Positions 51,987-62,699 of a stretch of DNA of 64,000 nucleotides are shown piece after piece (within the stretch, counting starts at the first letter, position 1; every line of letters starts with the position of its first letter). The notes beneath the pieces are model-generated. The model was not told where the DNA came from. It ran no database searches and saw only the letters and a list, made by a program, of their open reading frames with translations. The translations under genes and the position numbers were made by a program. Source of the DNA: Psettodes erumei (taxonomy: Eukaryota > Chordata > Actinopteri > Pleuronectiformes > Psettodidae); the NCBI GenBank assembly GCA_016785225.1, contig JAFBJZ010000422.1:4332001-4396000 (forward strand). Direction: 5' to 3'.

Positions 51987-53559
51987 CATGTACGTTTAGT
52001 GTATGGAAAGATGCTTGTGTCTTTGTCTCCTATTCCCTTAGGAGTTTATCATTTTTATTTTACTCTATTGCACTTGTCTTATTTTTGTTATTCGATTGAG
52101 GTACTTTTTCCAACCACGTAGAGGAGGATTGGTGGTAGTGGTTAAGTGTTTCATCTCTTTTTCTGAAAGCTGCAACCATTTCTCATCTATATCAACATAT
52201 GGGCAGGAGAGAATAAACAATAAGACAATGACACTAGTAAAATTTCTCACTTCTTCTTCCTTATAATCCGACTTTGCAAATCACAGCTACTAGAGCATAC
52301 AAAGAGACTATGTATGGTGGCTCTTAAGGACAAAACACATTGTGAAGAGTTGTGAAAGAAAAAACATCAACGTGAATGCACTGCAACAGAAATGGACAGA
52401 AAAACACAGGAGGGGGGGAGTGATAAACCTAATTTGACCTGGCAGTAGCTAAAAAAAGTCCCCATCAACGCTCACTGGCAGAGTGAGAAGGAGCAAGACC
52501 AAGAGAGGGGGACCAGAGGTACATGGATATCCCAAGAGGGCAGCAGAAGGCAATAATTGTGAAAATCCAACTTCTGCTGCCATTCTCTCTCACTTGCAGG
52601 CTGTACTGCTCAACAGTCTGACCATCTACTAACTACAACGATGTGAACGAAATGATAACATTTTATTCCAACAGGCCACAGAAGAATATTTCTCTCAGAG
52701 TGTTTTGCCACGGAATATGAGGAAGATCTGTATGCCACGTTCATGGCAGGTGTGTGTGTGCATGTTGAAGTCCAAATACTTTCATTGGAAATTGATGGCT
52801 CAGCGAGAGACAGGCACAGCTTTTGATCAAAGCGCACCAACTGACATCTCAACATATGCTGAATGAATTATTAAAAATACAAGTGACCCCTTGTGAAGAA
52901 ATAAATTGCGCTCCTCCTGCATCCGCATATGCAATATGTCAGCTCTGGAGGCAAAGTGGAGGTTATTTTTTATTAGCTTAAATCAGAATGGCAGCCTGTC
53001 ACTCTGGACGGATGTGCCATGGAAGGCTGAAGCTCTACATCTGTAAAAGACATGCTACTGTTCACTTACTGAGGGTAGGGAAGTATTTCAGCAGAGAGTC
53101 AGTGTTGGCTAGAATGATCAAACACATTATTCTTTGGGATGGAATTCACAGAATTTAAAATAATTCAACCAGCATTGATTTAAGTTTTATTAATCCATTT
53201 TCTCATAAATCAAAGGGTAAAGACTGGGGAAGAAAATAATTTTAATCACATATCTGCTCTTAAATTGTCACTGATTTTAACAAAGACACAATATGATCTG
53301 ATTTGAGCATAGTTGACTGACAAAGCAGGAAATGCCTGATTTGATAGCTCCCCTCAACATTCAGTCCACATTTGTCACTCAGGTTTGCAATGACATTATT
53401 TAAGTAATTATCAAATACACCTACCTCAAATACAAGAAAAATTCAAGTTACCTATGGTTTTTTGAAAACATGGACGTTGTCACACTAGTTCTGCTTGCCT
53501 GCTGAAGTGCATGTACTTTGCAGAATTGTGCACAATTAAGGTTTAAATGAGCAACCATT

Positions 53560-53785
53560 TTCTCATCCTAATTATCTAGGAACAGTGGGAAGCCGCAGCT
53601 CAACACCCAGGGACCAGCTCCAGCTCTGTAGCCAGCGTCTTGGCAGGAGTGTTGCTAATATCCAACATGCACGTCTTCTGGGGTGGGAGGACACAGTTTG
53701 AGCAGAGCACACAGACACACACACAACACCCAAACTCAGGATCTTCTGGCTTTGAGGCGACAGTGAGCCACTGTGCCACCCAAAC
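53560..53785 (-). mobile_element. SINE-like interspersed repeat, minus strand
   Basis: On the minus strand it starts with GGTGGCACAGTGGCTCACTG, then TCGCCTCAAAGCCAGAAGATC and CCTGAGTTTGGGTG. This is a diverged form of the fish repeat head 'GGCGGCACGGTGGTGCAGTGGTTAGCACTGTCGCCTCACAGCAAGAAGGTCCTGGGTTCG'. Further on come TCTTCTGGGGTGGGAGG-type sequence (as complement) and a tail-like GGTCCCTGGGTGTTGAGCTG...CCACTGTTCCTAG, known from the same repeats ('GGTCCCTGGGTGCTGAACTG...CCACTGCTCCT'). The tRNA-like promoter is degraded. The 126-codon and 111-codon frames over this region are by-products of the repeat. Confidence 0.65.
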
Positions 53786-53789
53786 TGTG

Positions 53790-56510
53790 TCTGTTTATTT
53801 ATACGTTCACTCTGTGGGTGTGACTTCACGTGGAGTGACACTCGAGCAGGGGGTGGACTGGTTTGGAAAAGTTCCACAGACAGAAACAGAGAAGCGGCAA
53901 AGACAGAACGAGAGTCGTCACTTTCACTGTGATCACTTAAATAATCAGACAATTGGGGCTTTATTTTGGAGGTGAGGAGATGTGCATGTGGTGCTTATTA
54001 CCATTCACACCTAAGAGTATCCTTATACAGCTATATCTACAGTGAGAAGGTGCACTAGAGACTACCACTGTTGACTGTTTCCACTTGTATTGCATTTTCT
54101 TGGCCTCAGTGAAAACACGTATTCACAATCTTCTATTTAAATATCCACTTCAGCCAAATATTTATTATCCAGTTCGAGTGTGATTACAAATGTGAATTAA
54201 GACTATAAACAGGAATTGGCACTTTTGCCATTTCTCTGAGTTGCTCAGTAAATAATTGTCTGAAACCTGATGTTGTGTGTTAATGCCGCATGACAACACT
54301 AGTAGGAGACCTCCAACACAGGTACAACAGTGTACTAGACTTTAATTTATGCTTAGTGAAAAAATTACCATACGTCTGCTATAAGAGCAATGGTGGATCC
54401 TGAGAATGCTCACCAGGGGAACTTACTGTCCTTCTGTTGTTAATCAGCAGTTGTTTTAGAGGTTGTGTCAGACAGCATAGATTCTGGTTTCCTGCTGGAT
54501 AAATGCGAGTGTGCATAAAGATGGCTTCATAATCCAAACCATGTGAACCTAGCAGGTAGATCAAAGGAAGCAGCTGGTTCAGGGGAAACAGGATCACCCA
54601 CTCCCTGTCTCTCTCACTGCTTTTGATGGGGGCGGAACAGCTAAAAGATGCCTGACAATACTTCAGAGAGAGCTGCCAGAAGCACACCTGTCTCTGCGGA
54701 GTCAGGCAGACTCCTCTTAGGCTCAGACAGTAAGCTTACCAAGATATGGGTGTAAGTGGGTGCAATTTGTAGCCTTGACTGCCATTAGTCTAGAATGAAA
54801 CTGAAACCCTGATCACAAATGATCCAGCTCGACTCATCAAACCAGCTTCAGAGGTTGTGAAACCGGTGTGAGAATTGTTCACTTCTGCAGCTTCTCTCGG
54901 GGCCTCCGTGGGAGGGAAAGCACTTCAACAAATAGACGTGCCATAAATTGTGAGGAGAAAAGGTCTGACAGATGAACAGATGGGTTCAGTATATTACTCT
55001 CTCTGCCCGTCCACCTTCGCCTGATGAAGTGAGGTGAGGGGCGAGCAAAGAGACGCAGGGAAATGATCTGTGTCAATGCATTAGGCCAAATTGCTCCTTC
55101 ACCTGAACATACAAAATGAAGCCCAGTGGCGTGAGCAATGTCAGAGCAATTAGAAATCCTGTGTTTAGAGGTTAGATCTCCTTCCTGCCTCTGATCTCAT
55201 CTGGTGCATGACCCCCGCAGCACAGACACAGACACAATGCAATCTTCAGTGTAGTTGATAATAGCAGCCTTATTAAACTTCAGAGCTAAAAACAATAACT
55301 CTGCACAGTCCAGAGAAAAAAATATTTCTCAGAGAAAATTGCATTTCATCTCTGTTTGACAGAGTGCAAACTATTTAAAGCATTTAAGTAATGTTATTGT
55401 GCATGTACTTTATTTATTTTACATCACTGGATATTTCTTTTTATGTGCAGGTTCTTGGTGAAGCGCTCATTCTCAGGCTATTCTTGAAACAAATGATAAA
55501 ACAACTTGCATATATACTCACAATGAACAATGACTAGCCAAGCATTCAAAACATCTATAAACATTGGCCCGACAGGAAAAGAGAAAAGAATATTTTTTAA
55601 ACCCACTAAGGAAAATTAATGATAACGTTCAGGCGGGTGGAAGAAGTAACAAGAAAGCAATGAGAGCACAGACCTCAGCCAAGGCTGAACATTTCTCCAA
55701 AACCATAAGAGTATCCAGATCAATTTGTGGTCCAACCTGCTGGGTTGACCAGGGACTTGCTGCTCATGTGGTACACAACCTAACCATGAAGCTAGCAGGT
55801 CACACCATTTATTTAAAGTTTTATGCATTGATTACTGAGATGTGACTGAAAATGTGAAATTTTGCCTCATCTCACAATAGTGAAGGATCCTTCAAAAATG
55901 TCCTGGGTACGCATCACTCACACAAACACGACTGATTACATAACCTCCTTAGCAGAGGTGATAAGATAATTTACAGTGGTAAAGAATACCACAATTAAAA
56001 TATACATTCCAAGTAAAAGTACAGAAGCAAATTGCACTCAAAATAAACATACTAAGGCTACTGTCTTAATGTTACACTGTTCTTAACTGATAAGGAACAG
56101 AGAGGGGAGATAAAAGATTTGATTACAGATTCACTGTGAAGTCATGACTCAGAGTGGCCTGTGCTAGATGTGCAGTAAAATGCAAGTAAAGCTGTCCTAC
56201 AAGGAGAGTGAGACAGACAGACAGAGTACAGTGGATAAATAATTGCATTTGATTGGGTTCATTTAAGCAATTCTGTTCCATTAAAATATGCCTAGATCAA
56301 TCCTGATACAGATCCTTAGGATCATCTTTGGTAATCTTTGCCCAGTATATGCAGTATTCCACTCAATGAACACGAGTCCTTCGTTTTTTATTGTAGAAGT
56401 CCTGCTAAAAATACACAACATTTTTTAGACCCTGCCTGCTTCAATCACATCTGGGAGCTGCCACACACAATGATATCAGCCACTTAGTCATTTCACTTGA
56501 GCACATACTG
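53790..56510. other. No gene recognised
   Basis: Mostly single-copy-looking. The segment 54850-55230 is GC-richer, mixed, and includes CATTAGGCCAAATTGCTCC and GCAATGTCAGAGCAATTAG; it is a possible conserved non-coding block. At 55975-56060 CAGTGGTAAAG...CCAAGTAAAAGTACAG...CACTCAAAATA faintly recalls a common fish hAT-type repeat. Confidence 0.45.
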
Positions 56511-56514
56511 TAGT

Positions 56515-56680
56515 AGTTAATTGCCTTGCTCAAGGGCACCTGAACATTTTTTGGTGAGAAAGAAAGAGCACTACTTTGTTCATTCTCCCCTTCCATGCGA
56601 TGGGGGAGGGGTGTCAGTGGTTCGAACCAATAACCTTCCAATCATGGATCCATTGCCTAATGCTTTGGGCTACTACTGGC
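56515..56680 (-). mobile_element. tRNA-derived SINE, minus strand
   Basis: On the minus strand a tRNA-like head (AGTAGCCCAAAGCATTAGGC) is followed by GGAAGGTTATTGGTTCGAACC. This carries an intact RNA polymerase III B-box-like motif, GGTTCGAACC. The body ends in GGTGCCCTTGAGCAAGGCAA, the counterpart of the 'GTGTCCTTGGGCAAGACAC' block seen in many fish SINEs. The A box is degraded. The layout (tRNA-related head, then conserved body) is typical; the exact family is not determined. Confidence 0.72.
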
Positions 56681-56689
56681 ACACGAATT

Positions 56690-59600
56690 CTCAGTGCAAT
56701 TATCAGGTCATGAAGATGTGTCTCACAGAACTTTGAACAGGAACAAAATATGCTTAATTTCTCTACCTTGTTACAACCTTCAAGGAGGCTATCAGGCGGT
56801 GAATTTAATCCGCTTTTCACAAAGAGCAGTTCTGCTGATAGCTTTTGACAATGGCAATGTCTTTTCTGTAACTGATGAAAAGGGTCATCGTCTGTGTCTT
56901 TCTTATTTGGCAACAAGTTGTTACATTTTCTACCTGTTTGAAGTGACTGAATTGCCTCTGGGCAATATTAAGTTCAAACATAAACATCGAGGAAATGCAG
57001 TTTGCCTGTGGACAAAACTCTATCATAAAAACAGCAATTTAAACTTTAGAATCATGTACAATCTTTGAGTAAACTTGCCATTATGTTGGGGCTTTCTTTT
57101 TGCTACACTTCTTAAGAAACTCAACCTGCTGCAGAATATGGCAGAGCCTATAGAAGTAAATTGTTCAACCTTGTAAAAATCATTTAAAGATATGTACAAT
57201 GAAAAAAAATAGTCCCAACTTCTCTCACTTCAAGATTGGAAAATGCAGTCTGTTCACAACACATCTATTCTCTCATGAAAATGTGCATCTGAGTGATGTA
57301 GGCAGTTAAGTGAAAAGAAAACAGTAAGTATAAATGTCAAGTGTAAACAAAGGAAGGTAAATATATGAAGGTGTCCAGAACAATACTGTCTTTCAGGAGT
57401 TGGTTATGACAAATTTATAACTGAGTGATAAGGGGAATCAGGAGCGGCAGGGCAGCACCCCAACATACAGCGCTCTTGTGCTCCTGTGTTTTTCCTCTCT
57501 ATCAGCTGATGTGTCAGTTCTTCCCAGCACTTGTCAGACCACCTTGACAGTGACAGGGACTAAAGCTTGTTTGTAGAATTTACCTTTGAATAGAGAAAAG
57601 GAGGAGATTTCAATGACATTTTATAATTTCCACAGCAAACTGTCATTCCTGCTAACAAGGTCAACAATTATAATAACATTCTATGTACAGTATGACAAAT
57701 CTTTTGCCTGCTACTCCTGATGTACAGAAGTAGTAGAGTGGCTCAGTGTTACAGCTAACCCCCCCCTGCATTCAGTACTGAATATTTAATTTTAATAATC
57801 TCTGCCTTGTGTAATTATAGCATAAGATCCTTCCAAACATTGAGTACACACATGATCTTCCTGTTGAGCAATTGCAAGCCCTGAATTATTTCTCTCTCAT
57901 TACCATAGCAGATTGATATAATCATATGCTCTTCTTAATATTCAGTTTACTGCCGTATATATCTGCATGTCATTGGGTAATGTAATAAGGGTCCTTGGGA
58001 ATCACTTAGCTGAGACGATAACTCAGTTTTGTAACTTAATACTGTCTCTGTGCTTGTGCACAACAGGGTCTCCCTACTTTTTCGACATTAAAAGTGCACA
58101 CTTTCCACAAGCACATGCATAATGAGCACATTATTGAATTTGTTTGGTTTAATGGCTGAACTAGGCAATGACATGTAGTTTCAAATTCATGCGGCACACA
58201 TAATAGTAATTACTAAATTATATCCCGTATTGCCATCATTTAACACAAGATTTCAAGCACCAATGATCATTTATTGGCATTTATTTGTGGCTCTGTTAAG
58301 TTTAAATATATTAGACAATAACTGCAGTGTATGTCAGTCAGGACTAATGAATAATGGTCTGCGGATGTGAAATGCAACTCTGAGACTGTTTATTTCTTTT
58401 GGTGACATTTACCGAAATGCCACATATCTGCACTGCTTTTTCTATGAGACCTGCAGTATGTAAATGTAATTTCCAGCAAATATCACTAAACAGGACACTT
58501 TCTCAGTTATGAGGTTTTTCCACTTGCTATTGTGAAACAGACCATAAGTAAGCATTGTGTTTATGGCATTAGTTTTTAACACACTTGTTACTGCACTGTT
58601 CTGTGCCCTCCCTCTTTTGCTTGTGGCCCCTTGATGAAAATCTACATCTGCTTTTGACCAAACATTACAGTTGAGAGTAGCAACATGATTCATGATCAGC
58701 ATCATTTCACTATATAAACATTAAATATATGGCTTTTCCACATTACAATATACTGTAGCTGTAAGCACAATATAGGACAATGTTATGTTATAGTTATTGT
58801 ATATTGCTATTATTATTATTGTTGTTTTAAAGGACAGCAAATACAACTTATCCTGTGAATATACATTTAATGCAATTACAACTGTGTATTACTGTACTGT
58901 TAATCATCTTTTTTCATCTTTCGTTTATGTAATCCCATTCTTGGGTTATAAAAGGAAGAGTTATGAGGAGTTCAAACTAAATAGATATTCTTCTCAAATG
59001 AGCATAATTTTGTTTTGTTTGCTTTCATCATGTCCTGTCCCAGTAATCATCTAGTGACCCCTTGCATTTGTCTCAAAAATCCCTCAAAGAGGTCCTAACC
59101 CAAAGGTTGACAACAACTGGACCAAATCACATTTACTAATATCAAATATATTACAAATGATCAAGAAAAGATACTAAAACAATACAAATGGGCATTACAG
59201 ACAGCTAAGGAATGATCGTCTTACATAAACACTTCATTTCTGAGTTACTGGTGATTTCTTTTAACAAAACAGTCACACATGAGGCAATCGCACAAACACT
59301 CCGAAGGCTCAGCTTTTCCAACTGATGGCCTAATAAATTTTTATTTTGCTCCAACCCCTAGCCAGCAGAATAATGCGTGGTTAAATGAAGTAATCATTTT
59401 TACTGGAGACATCACTCACAGGAAGATAGCAGGTAGGTATATCACTTCCCACCATATGGTCATGGCTGTCAAGCGTGGGCCAATCAGAAAGCAACAATTT
59501 GCCACAGTGTTCCATGTTGTGATTAAATAGTTCCAAGGACAGCTCCGGCACACAGGAAGGCTCTTTGACCAGACTGATACTCATCTGCAGCTACAGATTG

Positions 59601-60420
59601 GAAGTGGCGGTGGCACAGCTATGTGGCTTTCTCTGTCTGGATTTGTTGTTATTCTTTCCCATTTTCCCCCACAGGCTCACTGTGCAATAGAGTGTTATTT
59701 TGGTCTCATGAATATAGAAAATTTCAACTTGACTCTCAACTCTGTTGAATTTTTAAAAAAGTACAGAAAGGAGTGAGGTTTGAATATATTTCCAAGATGG
59801 TAAATCACAGAGAAGTGGGCTGTGAATATTGAAGTCTCAGAAAATATAGGGCATTATACAAGCAATAGTTACAGTTCTTTAATGTAATAAAATTCAGTAG
59901 ATAATGTCAATGATAATGTTTTTACTTTTCTTTTATTCTTTACAGTTTATGGAAAACAAAGTAAGCTTGTTGGTGTAGTATGTTATCAAAAATGGATGCT
60001 ATGATAACGTGCGATACATAAAGAGAATAAACTATATCTCATATACTGTACATGCAGATTATACACTGGCAAAACCTCACATAATATAAAAACAAGACTC
60101 ATTTCTTGTTTTTGTCTGTTGTATCAGAGGATGGGAAAGAGGTCCACCAGTAACAGCACATTTCCCAAGGACAAATTTGAATACATTGCTATTGGATGAA
60201 TAGATAATAGTTGTAAAGGCAGTGACATTGAAAAATCTCTTTTGAAAAAAGATTTCTTCTTCTGGATATTTACCCTTACAGCCTTACATCGTAATAGAAT
60301 ATCGCTTGTTGGGCTTTCAGCCATTTCTGCCTTTTTGTTCAACCTTGGTATTTCATGAATGGCTCCAAACATGTAAAGTTGTTTATTCTTACATTCCATA
60401 AGTTTATATATAAGAATTCC
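56690..60420. other. No gene recognised
   Basis: AT-rich. Frames of 124 (56694-57068, plus) and 108 codons (60124-60450, minus) match nothing known. At 59049-59130 the string GACCCCTTG...CTCAAAAATCCC...CCCAAAGGTTGACAAC resembles the 'AAAGGTTGAGAACCACTG' end of hAT-type non-autonomous repeats. Short ATT runs occur at 58809-58822. Confidence 0.45.
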
Positions 60421-60427
60421 TTTTAAT

Positions 60428-60965
60428 GCAGTGACAAGAAAAAACAGCAAACATGGAGTCTCAGTGGAGCAAGATTGAAGGTGTGGGTTTGAGCAACTTT
60501 AATCTATAAGAAGCATCCACCAATCATGCCTCGCAAAAAAAAGAGATCTTAGAAGACATGTTGAGGGGCATAAAAGTGGAAAGGGTTACAAAGACATCTC
60601 AAAGACTTTAGATGTTCACAGTTTGACAATTTTTATATACACAGAGACAATTTAGCTCTTTGACTGCTCTGCCTAAATGTAGACATCAAGCTATCACAAG
60701 TGCAAAGATGAAGTTGAAAATTAATCCAAAGAAGTTTGAGGTTATTGCTGCCAAAAAGAGTTTAAACTCCTTCCAATTACTTTTTCCACCCGCAATTTGA
60801 CTGTTTAATTGGTGATGAAGACACAAAAATTATAACTGTTTGTGGATTATTACCTTAAGACGATTGAGTTTGTCTATACTTGTGACTTACATTACGATCA
60901 CACACACAATTTGTGACTAATCCATATAGAAATGCAAGTAATTTAAGTTTTCCTGCCACTTTACA
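60428..60965 (+). mobile_element. Tc1-like DNA transposon, internally deleted relic
   Basis: Sense-strand Tc1/mariner copy of the fish type. The transposase start is recognisable at 60526 (ATGCCTCGCAAA, MPRKK), but an A-run of eight (60535-60542) shifts the frame into a stop. At 60566-60621 GHKSGKGYKDISKTLDVHS matches the N-terminal 'LHKAGKGYKKISK.LDVHQSTV' DNA-binding region. At 60738-60755 FEVIAAK matches the extreme C-terminus 'LVEVIAAKGGS'. The DDE catalytic core between them is gone. Downstream, TTACTTTTTCCACCC, GTTTAATTGG, TTATAACTGTTTGTGGATTA and GAAATGCAAGTAATT follow the known 3-prime non-coding end, and CCTGCCACTTTA fits the terminal repeat. CAGTGACAAGAAAAA at 60429 may be the left terminus. 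Confidence 0.85.
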
Positions 60966-61577
60966 ATCAGATGCCAGTTGATTAGGTGCTATACAATTCT
61001 TTTAGATTGCAAGTTAAATTAGTTTCAGCTCATTGTTTAGCTATGCGGGCCAGTTTCACTCGCACTGTTCTCATCGTGTCATTTTCAGCTGCCGCAGCAG
61101 GTGGCTATTTTACATGAAAAAGCTCTCAAAAACCACACCGTACATTGCCTGCAGAGCACCATACAGCAGAAAGACATAGTAAGCAGCTAGCTGGTAAACT
61201 TAATGTAGTATTTTGCGGCTAAAGAGTCAGATATTTCCCTCAGGAGTTGATAGAGCCCAAAAACATACTGAAAAGAGAATCAATATTGGTCTTAGCTGTC
61301 AAAGGAAGGCTTGACACACAGCTCTAAATGAATGCTAATATTTCTCTGTAACTGCAAACTGTATAAATAAACAAATGTTTCACTATATTAACTTAGTAGC
61401 TCACTATTAGAAATCACCGTGGACTATATATAAAAAGGCTGGAATGAGGTTTCCTCTAGACTGTTGGCATTTTCATGTATTTGTTCAAGAGCCAGCAGAT
61501 GGAAATAAGAAATGTTACTAAGCTAACATTAAGCCACAGAACACTGTTATTGATTAATGTGTATACTCCCACTTAAA

Positions 61578-61635
61578 TGAATAGAATAGAACAGAAATAC
61601 TTAATCCCCTCAGGGAAATTATTGAATGAAATCCA
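61578..61635 (-). mobile_element. LINE 3-prime tail relic, minus strand
   Basis: AATAGAATAGAACAG, then AAATACTTAATCCCCTCAGG and GAAATTATTG. This is the reverse complement of a fish LINE end, 'CAATAATTTCCCTGAGGGATTAATAAAGTATTTCTATTCTATTC'. The AATAGA units are the element's 3-prime tandem tail. Only the terminus is present. Confidence 0.65.
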
Positions 61636-61957
61636 GTTCAACATTATGCAACTGTTCGTTAATAATAAATATTAAGTGTTTATAGGCTTTTTTTGCAGGT
61701 CCTCTTTATTTCATAGTTGATGACAAAACATCTAATCTAAAGGCTATAATGATTCTCTCTCTCTTTCAGAATAACTAATGATGGAGGTAAAACAGTACAG
61801 CAGACTGTTTTTTTCTTTTTTACAACTAAGCTCAGGAAATCTTTTTTTTTTCAGAAAACTATGTGGTGCTCATCTAATAAAAGTGCTCCCTCTTGCCTTT
61901 TTCCTGTACAGCCTACAATAAGATGAATTTCACACTAATTCAAAGTTTTTCATCCAG

Positions 61958-62073
61958 CCATGGCCTGGATCATAGGGATTGTTGGGGACCTCATTGCAGC
62001 AGTGATAGACAATCTGCACCAGCTCCACCTGCAGTATCCAGACATAAAGATCATCTCTGACCCAAAGATGCAG
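61958..62073 (+). CDS. Candidate internal coding exon, gene not recognised
   Basis: A 116-nt stretch preceded by TTTTTCATCCAG (pyrimidine-rich acceptor) and followed by CAG/GTAGAA (good donor consensus). After two bases the frame reads MAWIIGIVGDLIAAVIDNLH... and ends ...YPDIKIISDPKMQ. Without splicing it would stop six codons later. Base composition is near half G+C with typical coding codons (CTG, CAG, ATC, GAC), unlike the AT-rich flanks. Upstream in-frame stops (TGA at 61924) mean the acceptor at 61957 would be needed. The hydrophobic first half could be a membrane segment. I cannot name the family. Chance or an old pseudo-exon remain possible; a second acceptor-like AG at 61911 gives a frame that hits this stop. 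Confidence 0.33.
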
Positions 62074-62079
62074 GTAGAA

Positions 62080-62640
62080 GGCTGGTAACAATTCAGGATA
62101 GACTGACAAGGCTCACAGGTTTGTTAACAGTGTTATAGCTACATACAGAATGTTCATTGTTTAAGTGTCTGTTATGCAGACTATGGTCCTGTACCCCAGA
62201 GGAACAATCATAGACACATTACTTGCACATTTATGATTATCATTTTAGCATACAAAATATATGTAATACTTCAAAGCTTGCACTCTGAAACAGGTACAGA
62301 CCTGCAGCTACTGAATACTAAAAAGACTTAGCACTGACACAGCTGTCTAGCTTTAAAAAGTATGTGTAATCAGTTAGCAAATAGCAATGCATGTATCAAA
62401 AACATGACTTACACTTATCAACATGCTCAGCAATTTTAAGTCTGCCCTTAAGGCCTCGGCTTCAAAACTGAATAAGGAAAGTTGTCACAAGCAGCTTGCA
62501 GACCTGGCAGTCAGGCTCACTCCCAAATCAAAGAGTATTAAAACAAAAAAAAACACAGAAATTCAAACAAAAGTTTTTTGACCAGACAAACAAGGCACGG
62601 TGCACACAATATAACCTCCGTAACAAGAACAACCACACAG
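62080..62640. other. No gene recognised
   Basis: AT-rich DNA downstream of the candidate exon. No second exon with matching phase was evident. A 69-codon plus-strand frame from 62496 runs into the (CA)n tract and is probably spurious. Confidence 0.5.
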
Positions 62641-62646
62641 CAATGA

Positions 62647-62647
<1 letters not shown>

Positions 62648-62691
<44 letters not shown>
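62648..62691. repeat. (CA)22 microsatellite
   Basis: Longest simple repeat in the window: 44 uninterrupted bases of CA. It gives artefactual Thr-His or Cys-Val runs in overlapping frames. Confidence 0.98.
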
Positions 62692-62693
<2 letters not shown>

Positions 62694-62699
62694 CAGCTA

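Larger units (their letters stand above)
49250..53555. other. No gene recognised; several microsatellites
   Basis: Single-copy-looking AT-rich DNA carrying the (CT)n(CA)n, (GATA)n and (TG)n tracts listed separately and an A13 run near 49550. The segment 52890-53060 (TTATTAGCTTAAATCAGAATG and neighbours) has the texture of a conserved non-coding element. A TAACTTTATTATCCAAC...GTGGGAAATA string at 51789-51832 faintly recalls a LINE tail on the minus strand. Confidence 0.5.

Noticed and set aside
53572..53952. 126-codon minus-strand frame as a gene
   Set aside because: Most of it lies in the SINE-like repeat at 53560-53785.
56515..56680. A functional tRNA gene (intact GGTTCGAACC B box)
   Set aside because: No cloverleaf can be folded and the A box is degraded; the body matches a SINE.
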